Of a DNA stretch of 8,920 bases, positions 1 to 6,070 are shown piece after piece. Location of the stretch: positions 1-8,920 of the forward strand of contig JAIVGW010000099.1 in NCBI GenBank assembly GCA_020201415.1, given 5' to 3'. A program made the position numbers and the translations under genes. The stretch's first letter is position 1. Every line of letters starts with the position of its first letter. Under the pieces are notes generated by a model. The model had not been told where the DNA came from. It saw only the letters and a program-made list of their open reading frames with translations, and did no database searches. The stretch comes from Lentisphaerota bacterium (GTDB lineage: Bacteria; Verrucomicrobiota; Kiritimatiellia; JAAZAB01).

Positions 1-633
1 GCTCATGCCTTCCCCCATCAAATCCGGACGGCCCACGCTGCCGATGAAGAGCGTGTCGCCGGTGCAGACAAACGCGGGATTGCTCGCGGAGGCCGGGTGG
101 TACACATAGAGGCAGGTGCCATCGGGGGTGTGCCCCGGAGTCGTCACGACGACCGCGCGCACCTTGCCGAAGGCGATAGCATCGCCATCCACGACCGCTT
201 TGTGCGGATAACCAGCCTTGGTTGCGGCGTTGACGATGATCTCCGCCCCCGTGGCTTTGGCCAACTCCATGTGCCCGGCCACGAAATCGGCGTGCGAATG
301 GGTCAGGTATACTTTCGTGATCTTCAGACCCAGCTCCTGCGCGTCCTCCAGGTAACGGCGGATATCGCGGGCCGGATCCACGATCATGGCCTCGCCACCG
401 CTGCCGATCAGGTAGGAGTAGTGCGAAAGAACGGCCAGGTTGTACTGACGAAACACAAAGTCAGCGGATTTTTGCTCGGTCTCCTGAACCAGTTGAACAT
501 TGGCCGCCTCGTCGCCGTGCGCCGCCGCCTCCGCATCACCCGGCAGGCCGCCCGCCCGCGCCGTGATTGCCATGCCCACCAGTGGAACCAGAACCAAAAT
601 CGCCAACCTACCGTCGCGAAAATACAAATTCAT
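1..633 (-). CDS. Exported MBL-fold hydrolase, persulfide dioxygenase (ETHE1/glyoxalase II-like) type, 3' end beyond window
   Basis: The minus-strand frame is open from an ATG at 633-631 to the window edge (211 codons, no stop), so the C-terminus is missing. A GGGAGGG ribosome binding site lies about 9 bases before the ATG and decides the start. Residues 1-28 look like a Sec signal peptide: charged start, hydrophobic stretch (LAILVLVPLVG), ending ARA, with no lipobox cysteine, so export to the periplasm is inferred. The fold motifs are THSHADF (H112, H114, D116), TPGHTPDG (H168) and GDTLFIGSVGRPDL (D193). In ETHE1-type enzymes the equivalent two His and one Asp bind a single iron that oxidises glutathione persulfide to sulfite; the Phe after HAD and the GRPDL motif favour this branch over true glyoxalase II. 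Many relatives carry a C-terminal rhodanese domain, which would lie outside the window. Fold is near certain; the substrate is inferred. Confidence 0.88.
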   Translation of the reverse strand, partial: MNLYFRDGRLAILVLVPLVGMAITARAGGLPGDAEAAAHGDEAANVQLVQETEQKSADFVFRQYNLAVLSHYSYLIGSGGEAMIVDPARDIRRYLEDAQELGLKITKVYLTHSHADFVAGHMELAKATGAEIIVNAATKAGYPHKAVVDGDAIAFGKVRAVVVTTPGHTPDGTCLYVYHPASASNPAFVCTGDTLFIGSVGRPDLMGEGMS

Positions 634-1005
634 ACTCGTTTTCCCTCCCGTTGTCATTCAGCACACCATGAACCAACGCGCCGTTTTATCCCTATAACTT
701 CGACAAAAAAAACCATTGCATGTGAGTATGTGAGTGTGTGAATATGTGAGTGTGTGAGTGTGTGAGTGTGTGGGTATGTGGGTTGGTGAGTGAGTGTGTG
801 AGTGTGTGGGTATGTGGGTGTAGCGTTTGTCAAATTTCCTCACATACTCACCAACTCACACACTCACATACCTTAGTTACCACTCCCTTTTTCGCCCGGA
901 GCCCCGGGTGGTCGCCTTGCTTCTGATTTGCATTATCTCGGCCATATTCGGCTACATTTCTTGTCTTGTTATCCACCTTGCGTCATGCGATCCTATAGTG
1001 CCGTA
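634..1005. other. Intergenic region between the MBL gene and CsbD
   Basis: This 372-base gap holds the ribosome binding site and leader of the MBL gene, an A8 tract near 706-713 (T8 on the minus strand), the octamer hairpin array at 721-872, and a short GC-rich inverted repeat CCCGG-AGCC-CCGGG near 897-910. I see no credible protein-coding gene and no clear sigma70 promoter for the MBL gene. Confidence 0.6.
721..872. repeat. Degenerate TGTGAGTG octamer array that reverses orientation; potential long hairpin
   Basis: From 721 to 820 the plus strand is an almost unbroken series of 8-base units of the form TGTGRRTR (mainly TGTGAGTG, TGTGAGTA, TGTGGGTA, TGTGGGTT), with a 4-base phase slip at 793-796. 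After a spacer of about 20 bases without the pattern (821-839), the same units appear in reverse complement from 840 to 872. Pairing 785-816 with 841-872 by eye gives a 32-position stem with three mismatches and two G-U pairs around a 24-base loop. Stop-free readings through it translate as low-complexity His/Thr/Ser peptides and are not genes. It sits between two co-oriented minus-strand genes, CsbD and the MBL protein. Function unknown. Confidence 0.85.
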
Positions 1006-1173
1006 TTACTTGCGCATGCGCTTCGCCACCTTGTCGCCGGCTTTCGTGGCAGCTTGCTTAACGCGGCCAACTGCCTGATCCAGCTTGCCTCGATTGCGCA
1101 TCTGGTCATTGCCGGTCAGCACTCCGCCCGCTTCCTTGATTCGACCCTTCACGATATCCGTCTTGCCGCTCAT
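1006..1173 (-). CDS. CsbD-family general stress protein
   Basis: A 55-aa ORF on the minus strand starts at an ATG (1173-1171) preceded by GGGAGG at about 8 bases and ends in TAA. It begins MSGKTDIVKGRIKEAGGVLT and contains the CsbD-family hallmarks: a short basic helix with KGRIKEAGG, then GNDQMRNRGKLDQAVGRVKQ, then a Lys/Ala-rich tail (AATKAGDKVAKRMRK). CsbD-like proteins are small, soluble, highly charged proteins induced by general stress in many bacteria; their biochemical role is not settled. The length is at the short end but complete for the family. A palindromic element lies 57 bases upstream of the ATG and matches one before the desulforedoxin gene, so stress-linked co-regulation is likely. 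The family assignment is strong. Confidence 0.9.
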   Translation of the reverse strand: MSGKTDIVKGRIKEAGGVLTGNDQMRNRGKLDQAVGRVKQAATKAGDKVAKRMRK

Positions 1174-1230
1174 GATAACGCCTCCCTTTGATGTTGTTGC
1201 ATGAAGATAGTCCGGATTGCCATTTAAACG

Positions 1231-1250
1231 CTATGGGGTTAAACCCTACC
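1231..1250 (-). promoter_or_regulatory. Operator-like palindrome upstream of CsbD (copy A)
   Basis: On the minus strand this reads GGTAGGGTTTAACCCCATAG, with the near-perfect inverted repeat GGGTT-T-AACCC at its centre. It matches copy B (1781-1800) at 17 of 20 positions and has the same orientation relative to the downstream gene. About 23 bases after its CCCCAT end comes TATCTT, a possible -10 box; no TTGACA-like -35 is visible. That geometry would suit an activator bound just upstream of the polymerase. The regulator is not identified. Confidence 0.6.
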
Positions 1251-1309
1251 AAGTTGATGCGCACCGTCAGTTCAAGGGTACGGTGTGTACAGGAGCGAAG
1301 ACGCACCTG

Positions 1310-1696
1310 TCACCTCGCCTCTCCGCCCAGCGCTTCGAAGCCGGAGATCACGTCAAACAGCTCCGCGTCGATGCCGCCTACAGCCGTCCCAAAAGGACCA
1401 GCACGAGGAGAATCACGACGACGAGTCCAAGCAGTCCGCTTGGGTAATATCCCCAGCGCTTGCTGTGGGGCCAGGTGGGCAATGCGCCCACGAGAAAGAG
1501 AATCAAAACGATCAAAAGTATTGTGCCGAGAGTCATGTATCACCGGGACATGCTTCTCCAGCGCCGCGTCCACGGTATTCTCGGCCTGAAGCTGCATCGG
1601 CTCGCCGCAGCAGACGAGTTCGCCCTCGCCAATATCCAGGACCTCGACGATATTGCCACACACGTTGCATTTGTAGACTTGCCTTGCTGTCGTCAT
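1310..1696 (-). pseudogene. Desulfoferrodoxin truncated to its N-terminal desulforedoxin domain, with an aberrant C-terminal reading
   Basis: The ATG at 1696-1694 has a strong AAGGAGG ribosome binding site, so I prefer it to the upstream in-frame ATG at 1753. Residues 1-35 form a desulforedoxin FeS4 domain with Cys ligands C10 and C13 (YKCNVCG) and the adjacent pair C29-C30 (VCCGEPM). Residues 39-53 (ENTVDAALEKHVPVI) are the conserved linker of class I superoxide reductases, including the first His ligand of the catalytic iron (H49). Just after VPVI the family similarity ends: the remaining His and Cys ligands of the catalytic centre are absent, and the frame runs on for 75 more residues, antiparallel in sense to nothing but out of frame with a DUF3309 gene, to a stop at 1310. 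A deletion joining desulfoferrodoxin to DUF3309 explains this. The product might survive as a small FeS4 protein, but superoxide reduction should be lost. Confidence 0.72.
1378..1536 (-). CDS. DUF3309-family small membrane protein, nested in the truncated desulfoferrodoxin ORF
   Basis: The 52-aa ORF begins MTLGTILLIVLILFLVGALP, continues TWPHSKRWGYYPSGLLG and ends in the hydrophobic stretch LVVVILLVLVLLGRL before TAG. This pattern, two hydrophobic segments (about residues 4-19 and 36-49) joined by a conserved TWPHS..WGYYPSG linker, is that of DUF3309. Members are tiny, probably inner-membrane proteins of unknown function, often near CsbD-like and other stress genes. Its ATG (1536-1534) has only a weak GGTG upstream, inside the desulforedoxin coding sequence, so translation may depend on ribosomes passing through that gene. 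The whole gene lies in another frame of the 128-codon ORF. Family call is strong; function unknown. Confidence 0.85.
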   Translation of the reverse strand: MTLGTILLIVLILFLVGALPTWPHSKRWGYYPSGLLGLVVVILLVLVLLGRL

Positions 1697-1780
1697 TGTT
1701 CTTCCTCCTTGTTGTAATTCCTGATCGTTGTTCCCTGCCTTGTTTGTAAGCATAATACTACGGCGCGGGATGAACCTGTG

Positions 1781-1800
1781 CCATGGGGTGTAACCCTACC
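1781..1800 (-). promoter_or_regulatory. Operator-like palindrome upstream of the desulforedoxin gene (copy B)
   Basis: On the minus strand this reads GGTAGGGTTACACCCCATGG, 17 of 20 bases identical to copy A before CsbD, in the same orientation. It ends 84 bases before the ATG at 1696. About 21-25 bases beyond its CCCCAT lies TAGTATTAT, a plausible -10 region, similar in spacing to copy A. Conservation of both sequence and position argues for a real binding site for a shared regulator. Confidence 0.6.
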
Positions 1801-1844
1801 GGCGGGAGCGTTCGCGTTGTCGGTGGCGGCATGAGTCTGGACTG

Positions 1845-2156
1845 TCAGTCGATTGCTGGCGCTGACACCCCAGACAGACGGCCGATCAACGTGTCTGAAT
1901 GCAGAACCGGCTGCCGAACTTCAAAACTGGGGCGCCGGCTGCGGTAGATGACCCCGACCGGAATAGAGTCGCCCCATTGTAACGCCAGCGTCAGGGCCTT
2001 CATTCGGTCATAGGGGTTATGTTCCGGCGTCACCGGCCGGACTCGCTCCTTGTACCATTTGAAGGTGTTGACCTTGTTGAAAAATAGTATCCGTCCGACC
2101 GGGCACCCCCTATGCAAAGCCGCCGTGGTGTGATAGACCGGCAGCATGAAAACCAA
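1845..2156 (-). pseudogene. 3' remnant of a 2-oxoacid:ferredoxin oxidoreductase beta subunit
   Basis: The reading frame encodes 103 residues, of which about residues 25-80 match the C-terminal part of beta subunits of 2-oxoacid:ferredoxin oxidoreductases: FFNKVNTFKWYKERVRPV, then a spacer with NPYDRMKALTLAL, then QWGDSIPVGVIYR. In the intact enzyme (usually around 280 residues or more) this subunit holds thiamine pyrophosphate and works with an alpha subunit to form acyl-CoA and reduced ferredoxin. The TPP-binding part (GDGD...N motif) and most of the protein are absent, and no alpha subunit is nearby. The first 24 residues (MVFMLPVYHTTAALHRG...) do not resemble the family, so the breakpoint is near 2085-2095. 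No good ribosome binding site is visible. This is best read as a decayed gene fragment. Confidence 0.72.
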
Positions 2157-2274
2157 ACAACGCAGGGACAGACGGAGCCGGAAGCTGCGGACAGCGGCAC
2201 GACGCCAGGAACTGGTTCGTGAATGGCGATCGGCGGGCGTAATTAAGGTCCACGTCTCGACATTCTACAATTGA
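2146..2274 (+). CDS. Small basic hypothetical protein, possible transposase HTH remnant
   Basis: A 42-aa ORF (ATG 2146, TGA 2272-2274) is extremely basic in its first half (KTKQRRDRRSRKLRTAARR) and ends QELVREWRSAGVIKVHVSTFYN. The tail faintly recalls the N-terminal helix-turn-helix of IS66-type accessory transposase proteins (LVxEWRxSG...STFYxW) with a gap, but this is only a resemblance by eye. There is no clear ribosome binding site. It lies between the oxidoreductase remnant and the first copy of the direct repeat, where mobile-element debris would be unsurprising. It may not be expressed. Confidence 0.22.
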   Translation: MKTKQRRDRRSRKLRTAARRQELVREWRSAGVIKVHVSTFYN

Positions 2275-2438
2275 TTTGGCATTTGATTTGGGCAAGTGGG
2301 GTCGGACCTGCGCAAGTTATTGAAAATAGCATGTAGAAGACATAAAAAGGCTTTGATTTTAAAGGCCAGCCCCCTAAATTGCCCTGAATTTGACTTGACA
2401 TAATCGTCTTTCGTTGAGAGCATCATTTTTAAAGTAAT
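2157..2438. other. Region between the oxidoreductase remnant and the kinase
   Basis: This stretch contains the doubtful 42-aa ORF, the direct repeat, and an A/T-rich leader from about 2360 to the kinase start. A TTGACA occurs at 2395-2400, but no convincing -10 box follows at 16-18 bases; CATAAT at 2399-2404 resembles a -10 but lacks a matching -35. I therefore do not assign a promoter. No ribosome binding site is seen before the kinase ATG. Confidence 0.5.
2293..2360 (+). repeat. Direct repeat copy 1, upstream of the kinase gene
   Basis: The first 25 bases (2293-2317, beginning CAAGTGGGGTCGGACC) are identical to 6001-6025. The similarity continues with substitutions and one single-base gap through ATTGAAAA, AGAAGACAT and TTTGAT to about 2360. 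The core GGGGTCGGACC is a partial palindrome. Just downstream, GGCTTT...AAAGGCC can form a small hairpin. It is preceded by a short tandem duplication (TTGATTTGG at 2271 and 2283). The two copies point the same way and bracket the kinase gene. A dispersed intergenic or transposon-end repeat is the likeliest identity. Confidence 0.8.
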
Positions 2439-5400
2439 ATGTTGCCCTTGAGTAGCGATAATGTTGATGACGTTTCAATGTCCGTATTGGCCGGACTCGG
2501 TCCGGGGACGACCTTGGGCGGCTACCGCATAGAGTCGAAACTGGGCGTGGGTGGCATGGGCGAGGTGTACCTGGCCACACAGCTTTCCATGGACCGCAAG
2601 GTGGCGCTGAAGGTGTTGCCGCCGCACATGAACCGGAGCAAAGCGACGGCCGAGCGCTTTCTGAATGAATTGAAGATGCTGGGCCGGCTGGAGCATCCGC
2701 ATATTGTCACGGCGTTCGACGCGGGGGCGGACTCCGGCGTGCTGTTCTTTGCCATGGCGTTCGTGGATGGGCCGTCGGTGACGGCGCACCTTGAAAAGCA
2801 CGGGGTGTACGGCGAACGCGCGGCATTGCAGATCACCCGTAAGCTGGCGGGGGCTTTAGCGTACGCTTGGGAGCGCCACCAGTTGCTGCACCGCGACATC
2901 AAGCCATCGAATATCCTGATTGACCCGAATGGCGAGCCGCGGCTGGTGGATTTCGGGCTGGCGAAGAGCTTGGGCGCCAATACGGGCCTGACGATGACCA
3001 ACGCGATAATGGGCACGCCGAACTACATGAGCCCGGAACAGGTGGAGGGGGGCGTGCTGATGGATGCGCGCGCCGACATGTATTCGCTGGGCGCGACGCT
3101 GTATCACATGTTGACGGGCAACCTGCCTTTCAGCGGTTCGAGCCTGGTTGAAGTCCTCCGCAAACAGATCGCCGAGTCGTTACCGGACCCGCGCGCGTTT
3201 AATCCGCGCCTGAGTGAAGGTTTGACGGAGCTGTTGGAAATCATGCTGGCCAAGGAACGCGATGCGCGACATGAAAACTGGGCGGCCCTGATCGCCGATG
3301 TGGATCGTGTTCTGGCCGGTGATAAACCCACGCGCGCGGCGCCGGGAGCGGGCGCTTCGACGTTGATCCGCGCACGGGACATGGTTGAACTGGAGGAAAT
3401 CCGCAAGCGCCGCCCGGCCCGCATGCAGCCGTCACACCGGGCGGTGCCGCATGTGGTCCTGAGAACCGCGCCGACGCCGATATCGGCGACAGGACGCCCC
3501 TGGCTGAAGCCGGCCGGCATCGCGGCCGGGGTGATGCTGGTGGCGATTGGAGTAGTTCTGGCGCTTTGGCTGCGTCCGCGAGATGCGGACGCGCCGGCAG
3601 CGCCGCTGGAGGCGGCCGCCCCCGCGGAACCGGTGCCCGTGACGGCGGCTGTAATCCCCGAGGAAGACCCCGCGCTTGCCGCCGCAGACTTGCAGGCCAT
3701 GGATGAGCAATACCAACAGGCGGCGGCCGCCGCCTGGGCCGCGCTTAAGGCGCAGACAGACGCCTTGGCCGCGGAAGGTAAGTATGCCGACGCTTTGGCG
3801 CTGCTGGCGGCTGATAAAGGGCCGGGCGCGGCGGACCGGGCCGAGATGCGGGAAGCCCGGATCACAGAGATTATGCGGCAGCGCGACGAGCAGGCCGCCG
3901 CCCGGGCGGCCGAAGCAGACCGGCAACGCGCAGCCGCGGATGGCCAGGCGCAGGACCAGGCCGCCGCACAGGCGCGGGCGGCAATGGCGGACGTGTTGAA
4001 TACCGCCGCCGGAGCCCTGCTCGCCGGCCGGGTTCCCGACGCTCTGGCCGCGTTGGAGTCGGGTTTGCGTCAACCGGCCCTGGCGTCCGTTAAACCGGAA
4101 GTCGAACGCGCGCTGACGGAAGTGCGGACGATTACCGAAGAGCCCCGCCGTATCCTGGCCAGCTTCGATGCGCAGCGTGGCCGGGAAGTCCGCGTGGAGT
4201 TCGACGGCAATCGCAAGGAGACCTTGCAGATCACCGGAGTCGCCGGCGGACAAGTACAGGCAACCCGGCAGGTAGCCGCCGGCATTCTCGGTCGCGATTT
4301 CGGCATTGCCGATTTATCGCCGGCCGAGCGCCGCAAACGGGGTGGTGAACGCACGGCCATCGGCCGGGCCGTCATCGCGATTCAGGCCGGCAATGCCGAC
4401 GCCGCGCAAGCCGCCTTGGCGGATGATGATGGCCCCCTTGCGCGCGCGTTGGGCGAACGGCTGGACGCGCTGCGAGCGGAACAGGCCGCGCGCCTGGCGG
4501 AGCGTGATTTCGCAAGGTTATTAGCCATGCTGGGGCATCGGGGCCGGGTTGCGGATCCCACGGCGCTGGCTCAGGCCATCACGGAGCGGGCGGCTGATGC
4601 TTCGGCGGATGTCAAGGATCGGCTGGCCCGCGCCGCCGTTGAATATCGCGCCACGCACGGGACCAGTGCGGTGGCCGTCTCCAACGATGTTATCCTGATC
4701 GCCCTGGAATGCCTGGCCCCGGAAGTTGTCGAATCCGCCGCCCCGTCAACTGCATCTTCTGCGCCCACCCAATCCGTAACGGCTCCGGCCCCTCCCGCGT
4801 CAGCGCAGAAAAGATCAAGCGATCCATTGGCCATCAAGGCCGAACGCGATGCCCAAATGGCGCTGGCGGAACTTTTGAAATTAGCGGGCTTCGGCACGCA
4901 ATGGGACAACCAGAACATGCTGCTGCCCCGGATTATCGCCGCCGGCGACAACTGGTTTCCCGTGATAGCCACTGCGAGCCCGAACGAACTGATACCCAAA
5001 ATTGCCGCAAAATCCTTTGTGCCTGCGGAGGTCAAGGCCATCACCAACGCGGTGGCGGCGCTGGAACGTGAGTTCGGCCAGACCGAGCTTGTGCAAACCC
5101 ACTGGCGGCTTATCGATGTACTTGCCCAGGCCGGTCCACAGCCGCGTCCGCTCTATGTGCGCGCCACCACCGGCAATATCAAACGCGCCATGGCTGCTGC
5201 CCACCGGGAAAATCAAGACGATACCAGGTTCGACCTGAAAGTGGAACCAGCGGATGCCAATACCGTCCGCGTTGAATTACTCGCATCCTCGGCGCCCGTC
5301 CGGCTCGAAAGTCTGCGTTGGTTGCCCGTGGAAGAACTAAATTTGGCAATAGGCATGGAACTGGCGGATTACGGCGTACTGCAGACCTGGCCGTTAAAAT

Positions 5401-5861
5401 CATTCGGAGCTGACTCTATTACGGTTGACATAGCCTGGCTGAAAGGGCTTCCGATCGAAGAGTTAGGCGTCAAAAGTTGCGTTATCCGCAATGTGGATGC
5501 CCTGAGCGAATTTACCGGTATGCGGGGACTAGGTTTTACAATTGGTAAAACTGCTAAAAAAGGATCCACACTATTAAAGGATTTGAAATTTGCCGCCAAT
5601 ATGCACGCGCTGGACAGAATCAGTTTACCCGACCAATCTCTGGTTTCCGACCTCACCCCGCTGGCCGGCAAACCTATCACCTTTTTAATCATTAGAGGTA
5701 CGGATGTAACCGACCTTGCGCCGTTAGCTTCCATGCCAAAGTTGTATGTTCTTGATTTGGGACACCCGACCAAGGCTTTGGATATCTCACCGCTGAGCCG
5801 GCTGCAGAGCAGCCAAATGAGAAGACTGTACTTCCGGTTTCACCTACCGCGCGCGAAATAA
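2439..5861 (+). CDS. Membrane-anchored Hanks-type Ser/Thr protein kinase with large extracytoplasmic LRR region
   Basis: The 1140-residue ORF has a complete, apparently active kinase domain at about 29-292: glycine loop GVGGMGEVYLA (36-46), catalytic Lys in VALK (K58), helix-C Glu (E77), HRDIKPSN (D153, N158), DFG (171-173), GTPNYMSPE (192-200) and a late Arg in KERDAR. A basic juxtamembrane linker leads to one transmembrane helix (about 359-378), placing the rest outside the cytoplasm. That part has a Pro/Ala segment, an Ala/Gln/Arg-rich probably helical region (about 411-515), several Ala-rich helical stretches to 735, a second Pro/Ser linker (766-795) and a C-terminal region (about 950-1135) with degenerate leucine-rich repeats (ELNLAIG, LGVKSCVIRNVDAL, DLTPLAGKP, TDLAPLASMPKLYVLDL). 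The layout suggests a sensor kinase signalling inward, known from PVC bacteria; the ligand is unknown. ATG 2439 and ATG 2478 are both possible starts; neither has a Shine-Dalgarno. The stop at 5859-5861 is probably premature. Confidence 0.9.
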   Translation: MLPLSSDNVDDVSMSVLAGLGPGTTLGGYRIESKLGVGGMGEVYLATQLSMDRKVALKVLPPHMNRSKATAERFLNELKMLGRLEHPHIVTAFDAGADSGVLFFAMAFVDGPSVTAHLEKHGVYGERAALQITRKLAGALAYAWERHQLLHRDIKPSNILIDPNGEPRLVDFGLAKSLGANTGLTMTNAIMGTPNYMSPEQVEGGVLMDARADMYSLGATLYHMLTGNLPFSGSSLVEVLRKQIAESLPDPRAFNPRLSEGLTELLEIMLAKERDARHENWAALIADVDRVLAGDKPTRAAPGAGASTLIRARDMVELEEIRKRRPARMQPSHRAVPHVVLRTAPTPISATGRPWLKPAGIAAGVMLVAIGVVLALWLRPRDADAPAAPLEAAAPAEPVPVTAAVIPEEDPALAAADLQAMDEQYQQAAAAAWAALKAQTDALAAEGKYADALALLAADKGPGAADRAEMREARITEIMRQRDEQAAARAAEADRQRAAADGQAQDQAAAQARAAMADVLNTAAGALLAGRVPDALAALESGLRQPALASVKPEVERALTEVRTITEEPRRILASFDAQRGREVRVEFDGNRKETLQITGVAGGQVQATRQVAAGILGRDFGIADLSPAERRKRGGERTAIGRAVIAIQAGNADAAQAALADDDGPLARALGERLDALRAEQAARLAERDFARLLAMLGHRGRVADPTALAQAITERAADASADVKDRLARAAVEYRATHGTSAVAVSNDVILIALECLAPEVVESAAPSTASSAPTQSVTAPAPPASAQKRSSDPLAIKAERDAQMALAELLKLAGFGTQWDNQNMLLPRIIAAGDNWFPVIATASPNELIPKIAAKSFVPAEVKAITNAVAALEREFGQTELVQTHWRLIDVLAQAGPQPRPLYVRATTGNIKRAMAAAHRENQDDTRFDLKVEPADANTVRVELLASSAPVRLESLRWLPVEELNLAIGMELADYGVLQTWPLKSFGADSITVDIAWLKGLPIEELGVKSCVIRNVDALSEFTGMRGLGFTIGKTAKKGSTLLKDLKFAANMHALDRISLPDQSLVSDLTPLAGKPITFLIIRGTDVTDLAPLASMPKLYVLDLGHPTKALDISPLSRLQSSQMRRLYFRFHLPRAK

Positions 5862-5983
5862 TATTGCGCTTAAAAAAACTGGAAAAAATCACTATACTCC
5901 TGAACCCCAGCGGACTGGTGGAGTCTCCCGTCCTCAAAGAGTTAACGGTGGAGGAATTCAAGAAACAGGCGCCGGCCAAATAG
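5862..5983 (+). pseudogene. Frameshifted 3' tail of the kinase gene
   Basis: Directly after the kinase stop, the -1 frame reads on as LRLKKLEKITILLNPSGLVE and SPVLKELTVEEFKKQAPAK, ending at TAG 5981-5983. This has leucine-rich-repeat character and joins smoothly to the last in-frame residues (MRRLYFRFHLPRAK) if one base step back occurs near the AAA at 5856-5858, giving about 41 more residues and a protein of about 1181. There is no start codon with a ribosome binding site for a separate gene. A single-base deletion or a sequencing error is the simplest cause; the context GCG AAA TAA is not a canonical X-XXY-YYZ slippery heptamer, so programmed frameshifting is less likely. Confidence 0.72.
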
Positions 5984-5986
5984 GGG

Positions 5987-6070
5987 GACAAGTGGGGTGA
6001 CAAGTGGGGTCGGACCTGCGCAAGTGATTGAAAAACAGCTTGTAAAAGACATGAAAATGGTTTGATCTTG
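5987..6070 (+). repeat. Direct repeat copy 2, immediately downstream of the kinase gene, with tandem 12-mer
   Basis: The repeat begins four bases after the TAG that ends the kinase tail. The 12-mer GACAAGTGGGGT occurs twice in tandem (5987-5998, 5999-6010); the second copy leads into the 25-base identity with 2293-2317 and the diverged remainder to about 6068. Just beyond, TTGAT (6062-6066) and ATCAA (6076-6080) can pair and are followed by six T at 6083-6088, a weak candidate terminator for the kinase transcript. Confidence 0.8.

Noticed and set aside
97..741. Plus-strand ORF of 214 codons
   Set aside because: It is the antisense shadow of the MBL-fold gene, whose signal peptide, ribosome site and metal-binding motifs are on the minus strand.
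658..843. His/Thr/Ser-rich minus-strand ORF through the octamer array
   Set aside because: The peptide is only the translation of the DNA repeat; there is no ribosome binding site and no conserved composition beyond the repeat.
721..872. CRISPR array
   Set aside because: Units are contiguous 8-mers without spacers and no cas genes are present.
893..912. GC-rich hairpin considered as terminator for CsbD
   Set aside because: The stem is only about five to seven base pairs and on the minus strand is followed by A rather than T residues.
1188..1749. Several plus-strand ORFs opposite the desulforedoxin and DUF3309 genes
   Set aside because: They overlap two recognisable minus-strand families and have Arg/Ser/Pro-rich shadow composition.
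2078..2100. Third, inverted or partial copy of the flanking repeat (GTTGAAAAATAG resembles ATTGAAAATAG)
   Set aside because: These bases encode the conserved FFNKVN of the oxidoreductase fragment, so the likeness is coincidental.
3104..4253. Long minus-strand ORFs of 253 and 273 codons inside the kinase
   Set aside because: High G+C Ala codons of the kinase create open antisense frames; the kinase motifs are unambiguous on the plus strand.
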